Shown: one piece after another, positions 27,722 to 28,182 of the stretch | How the letters are laid out: each line of letters opens with the position of its first letter | Position numbering within the stretch: position 1 is the first letter of the stretch | Origin: Symbiodinium natans | Taxonomy: Eukaryota; Sar; Dinophyceae; Suessiales; Symbiodiniaceae | DNA: 28,182 bases | Reading direction: 5' to 3' | Assembly (NCBI GenBank): GCA_905221605.1 | Contig: CAJNDS010002617.1 | Span: 312,986 to 341,167, forward strand | Notes under the pieces: generated by a model | Database searches by the model: none | Told to the model about the DNA's origin: nothing | The model's input: the letters and a program-made list of their open reading frames with translations, nothing else | Program-made: the position numbers and the translations under genes

Positions 27722-28072
27722 ATGGTGCAAAGAAGGTTTTCTTTTCAGCCCAAGAGTACCTGGCACGACAATGTGAATCAGAAGGCTTGGCAGGCGTTGG
27801 GTGGCCCTGGCCCCGATATTATGCTAGAGTCTAGGCAGTGGGGTGAGCTCTTATTGTCAAAATCCATGTGCCTCGCCAAGCCAGCTGATCGTAACGACTC
27901 TGGAATAAACGCTGTGCCCGGCGTTTGGCAGCGAAACTACATCAGCAGCATCGCCTTGCCAGACTGCAAGGTCACATCCCCGCTCAGGACCGCTATGGGT
28001 CGGACAGGGCATAGAACTCTCTCGGAAGATCCTTCCTCCATGCTCAACCTTCAGGGGCCAGGTTTCACTTGA
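27722..28072 (+). CDS. Possible divergent small gene or exon, 116 residues
   Basis: The ORF from ATG 27722 to TGA reads MVQRRFSFQPKSTWHDN, then QALGGPGPDIMLESRQWG, then VPGVWQRNYISSIALPD. The composition is protein-like and AATAAAG follows about 40 bases after the stop. It lies 104 bp from the start of the minus-strand Lys-rich gene, so the two would be divergent. An opposing 90-codon minus-strand ORF overlaps it. No family is recognised. The last 110 bases of the window show nothing else. Confidence 0.35.
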   Translation: MVQRRFSFQPKSTWHDNVNQKAWQALGGPGPDIMLESRQWGELLLSKSMCLAKPADRNDSGINAVPGVWQRNYISSIALPDCKVTSPLRTAMGRTGHRTLSEDPSSMLNLQGPGFT

Positions 28073-28182
28073 CGAGTCTGCAAGAAGGCACGGGAAGAAA
28101 AGCAAACAAAATAAAGCCTCATCCTCCATCCAATCGCGATGTTGCGCTGACCACGGATCTTGGGCATTGTCAGCAAACTGCC

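Overview
The window looks like nuclear DNA of a dinoflagellate, or a close alveolate relative. The main reasons are plant-type TTTAGGG/CCCTAAA repeats, introns with GT, GC and GA donors and AG|G acceptors, long runs of genes on one strand, and a LINE whose reverse transcriptase box B reads SGTSPGSP. All exon models were built by hand from splice signals and phase arithmetic. No database was searched, so product names are deliberately conservative.

Left part, 1-16,840, plus strand. This is at first sight a desert of telomere-like repeats with no long ORF. Read exon by exon, it contains what I infer to be one intron-rich gene. Small exons (33-99 nt) with good splice signals join in consistent phase at 671-2600, 4185-4716, 4875-7291 and 15143-16839. 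Its introns are packed with telomere-like heptamers in both orientations, plus an AATGT microsatellite, fold-back repeats and an AT-rich island. The largest inferred intron (7292-15142) starts in a CCCTAAA array and ends in another. Between them lies an apparently full-length non-LTR retrotransposon. ORF1 has a RanBP2-like zinc finger and a helical region. ORF2 has RNase H, then AP-type endonuclease, then reverse transcriptase, all with catalytic residues in place.

Right part, about 17,100-27,620, minus strand, converging on the plus gene. In transcription order there are: a lysine/serine-rich multi-exon gene (27617-25903), a 154-residue serine-rich protein (25484-24913), a Lys/Ala-repeat protein with a CX2CX6CX2C motif starting 32 nt downstream (24880-24279), a five-exon gene of about 366 residues (23281-21659), a diverged copy of its 3' half (21126-20461), further isolated exons, and a gene with one exon triplicated in tandem (19332-18328). 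Telomere-like arrays also sit inside the introns of the 23281-21659 gene and its copy. A short plus-strand ORF (27722-28072) diverges from the first of these genes. No rRNA, tRNA, CRISPR or spliced-leader gene was seen.

The most unusual feature is the use of telomere-type repeats as intron filling, running up to the splice sites, with a LINE embedded between two such arrays.
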